64,000 bases of DNA from the NCBI RefSeq assembly GCF_030010415.1, contig NZ_JASCSA010000005.1. The stretch is one strand, 5' to 3'. This DNA is from Cobetia amphilecti. GTDB taxonomy: Bacteria > Pseudomonadota > Gammaproteobacteria > Pseudomonadales > Halomonadaceae. Positions within the stretch are counted from its first letter, which is position 1; each line of letters starts with the position of its first letter. Below, piece by piece: positions 63,086 through 64,000 of the stretch. Both the position numbers and the translations under genes were made by a program. The notes under the pieces were generated by a model, which did no database searches, had not been told where the DNA came from, and saw only the letters and a program-made list of their open reading frames with translations.

Positions 63086-64000
63086 CGAAGGCCCCCTGCT
63101 GGCCGCTTTGCGTGAGTGGCGAGGTGTCGGTGGTGTTGAGGAGCAGGCTATCCAATGCGGAGCTGTCGCCGCCCAGCCAGAGATCCAGCGCCTCGATCAG
63201 CGCCTGTGATGGCCGGCGCTGGAAGACGCCGGGCGTCGCTGTCCCTTCAAGGGGCCGGCCGGGCGTCGCTTCAGTCTCATCTACCGCAAGCGCGGGTGAG
63301 CCACCGCCGGCATCCAGGCCACGCAGGAAGACATACAGCACCCCGCCCATGCAGCGCTCGTAATCGTACTCCTCACCAAGGCGCGCCTTGAGCAGGCGAT
63401 GCAGCGCGAGGGTGTAGAGCACGTATTGCAGATCGTAGCGGTGCTCGACCATCGCGCGGGCCAGCGACTCGCCAAGATAATCCTCGGGGCGCTCGCCCAG
63501 GTAGTTGGATTTCCAGTCCAGTACATACCAGCGCCCACCGGACTGGAAGGTCAGATCGATGAAGCCCTTGAGCATGCCGTGCATGCGGCGTGGCGCGAGC
63601 CTGGGCCGCGAGCGCGGCAACGGTTCCAGCGCGGTGACCACGGCATCCAGCGGCAGACTGCGTGCGTGCACGGCCGGCAGCCAGAATTCCAGCTCCGGCA
63701 ACCAGGCCTCCAGCCGGTTGAGCAGGATAGGCTCGCCCTCGAAGCCCTGCAGCGGGCGGGTCAGCGCCTGCTCCAGCCAGTCAGTGAGGCGCGGCTGCCA
63801 GCTGGCATCGAAGCCACCGAAATGCAGCCGCGAGCCCACCAGCCGTTCAAGCTCGCCGCGATAGTCATCCGCGCCGAGGCGATCGAGATCCACCGCCTCC
63901 AGCAGACCATGCAGGAAGGTCCCCGGGCGCGGTCCGCGCGGGAAATCATGCAGATGGATCTCGCCCACCGTCATCGGCAGGCCACCGGCTAGCAGCGGGC
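63078..64000 (-). CDS. recB: Exodeoxyribonuclease V subunit beta, C-terminal part (cut by window end)
   Basis: The frame is open to base 64000, giving the last 306 residues. They form the RecB nuclease domain: FLHGLLEAVD at the start, then the metal/catalytic segment GMLKGFIDLTF...WYVLDWKSNYLG (Asp, Asp, Lys) and MVEHRYDLQYVLYTLALHRLLK. This is the domain that cuts DNA and is regulated by Chi. recD follows with an overlap, as in most gammaproteobacteria (recC-recB-recD). Confidence 0.95.
   Translation of the reverse strand, partial: PLLAGGLPMTVGEIHLHDFPRGPRPGTFLHGLLEAVDLDRLGADDYRGELERLVGSRLHFGGFDASWQPRLTDWLEQALTRPLQGFEGEPILLNRLEAWLPELEFWLPAVHARSLPLDAVVTALEPLPRSRPRLAPRRMHGMLKGFIDLTFQSGGRWYVLDWKSNYLGERPEDYLGESLARAMVEHRYDLQYVLYTLALHRLLKARLGEEYDYERCMGGVLYVFLRGLDAGGGSPALAVDETEATPGRPLEGTATPGVFQRRPSQALIEALDLWLGGDSSALDSLLLNTTDTSPLTQSGQQGAFDV

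Overview
The window looks like chromosomal DNA of a gammaproteobacterium with about 60-65 % G+C. The family-level sequence resemblances (SucA, SdhC and RNase II N-termini, NosP/NahK-like pair, gltA/sdh/suc order) point to the Oceanospirillales/Pseudomonas side, most probably Halomonadaceae (Halomonas/Cobetia type); this is a judgement from recognised proteins, not a database result. No rRNA, insertion sequence, prophage or CRISPR array was seen. Two genes run off the ends: a sodium symporter at the left and recB at the right.

Layout. 1-9.8 kb: two tandem YidK-like sodium:solute symporters, a secreted DUF2927 protein, an MFS transporter, the ycjX-ycjF stress pair, a Gfo/Idh/MocA oxidoreductase and an NAD(P)-binding protein. 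10-17.7 kb: RNase II (rnb), a small membrane protein, then an envelope cassette (glycosyltransferase, DUF2334 deacetylase, LPG-synthase-like membrane protein) followed by glpQ. 17.8-32.2 kb: the TCA block. On the minus strand sdhCDAB runs into sucAB-lpd-sucCD; gltA diverges from sdhC behind a clear sigma70 promoter. 32.3-36 kb: a beta-hydroxyacid dehydrogenase, a noncoding stretch with DnaA-box-like 9-mers and an IHF-site match, tRNA-Glu, tRNA-Ala and gltX. 36-48.3 kb: cydDC, an SDR, a LysR regulator, a CorA-type channel, two tandem Fur-box-driven small RNA candidates, an AhpD-like/TetR divergent pair, dusA, and a POT peptide transporter interrupted by an amber codon. 48.4-64 kb: a desuccinylase-like protein, TauE/SafE, small enzymes, an alcohol/aldehyde dehydrogenase pair, a LuxR-type response regulator, mntH, a hybrid kinase with a NosP-like FIST protein, and recD-recB.

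How it fits together. The TCA genes form one coordinated block encoding citrate synthase, 2-oxoglutarate dehydrogenase, succinyl-CoA synthetase and succinate dehydrogenase. Iron-sulfur enzymes such as Sdh are classic targets of Fur-repressed sRNAs, and the window carries a duplicated sRNA candidate of exactly that design at 43.2-43.8 kb. The alcohol/aldehyde dehydrogenase genes, LuxR regulator, FIST protein and hybrid kinase recall the Pseudomonas ethanol-oxidation/nitric-oxide-sensing region.

The most notable signals are noncoding: the sRNA pair, a structured orphan transcript at about 41.5-41.77 kb, the DnaA-box/IHF cluster at 33.4-33.7 kb, a 50-bp perfect palindrome, and many 14-20-nt tandem repeats sitting at or just after stop codons.
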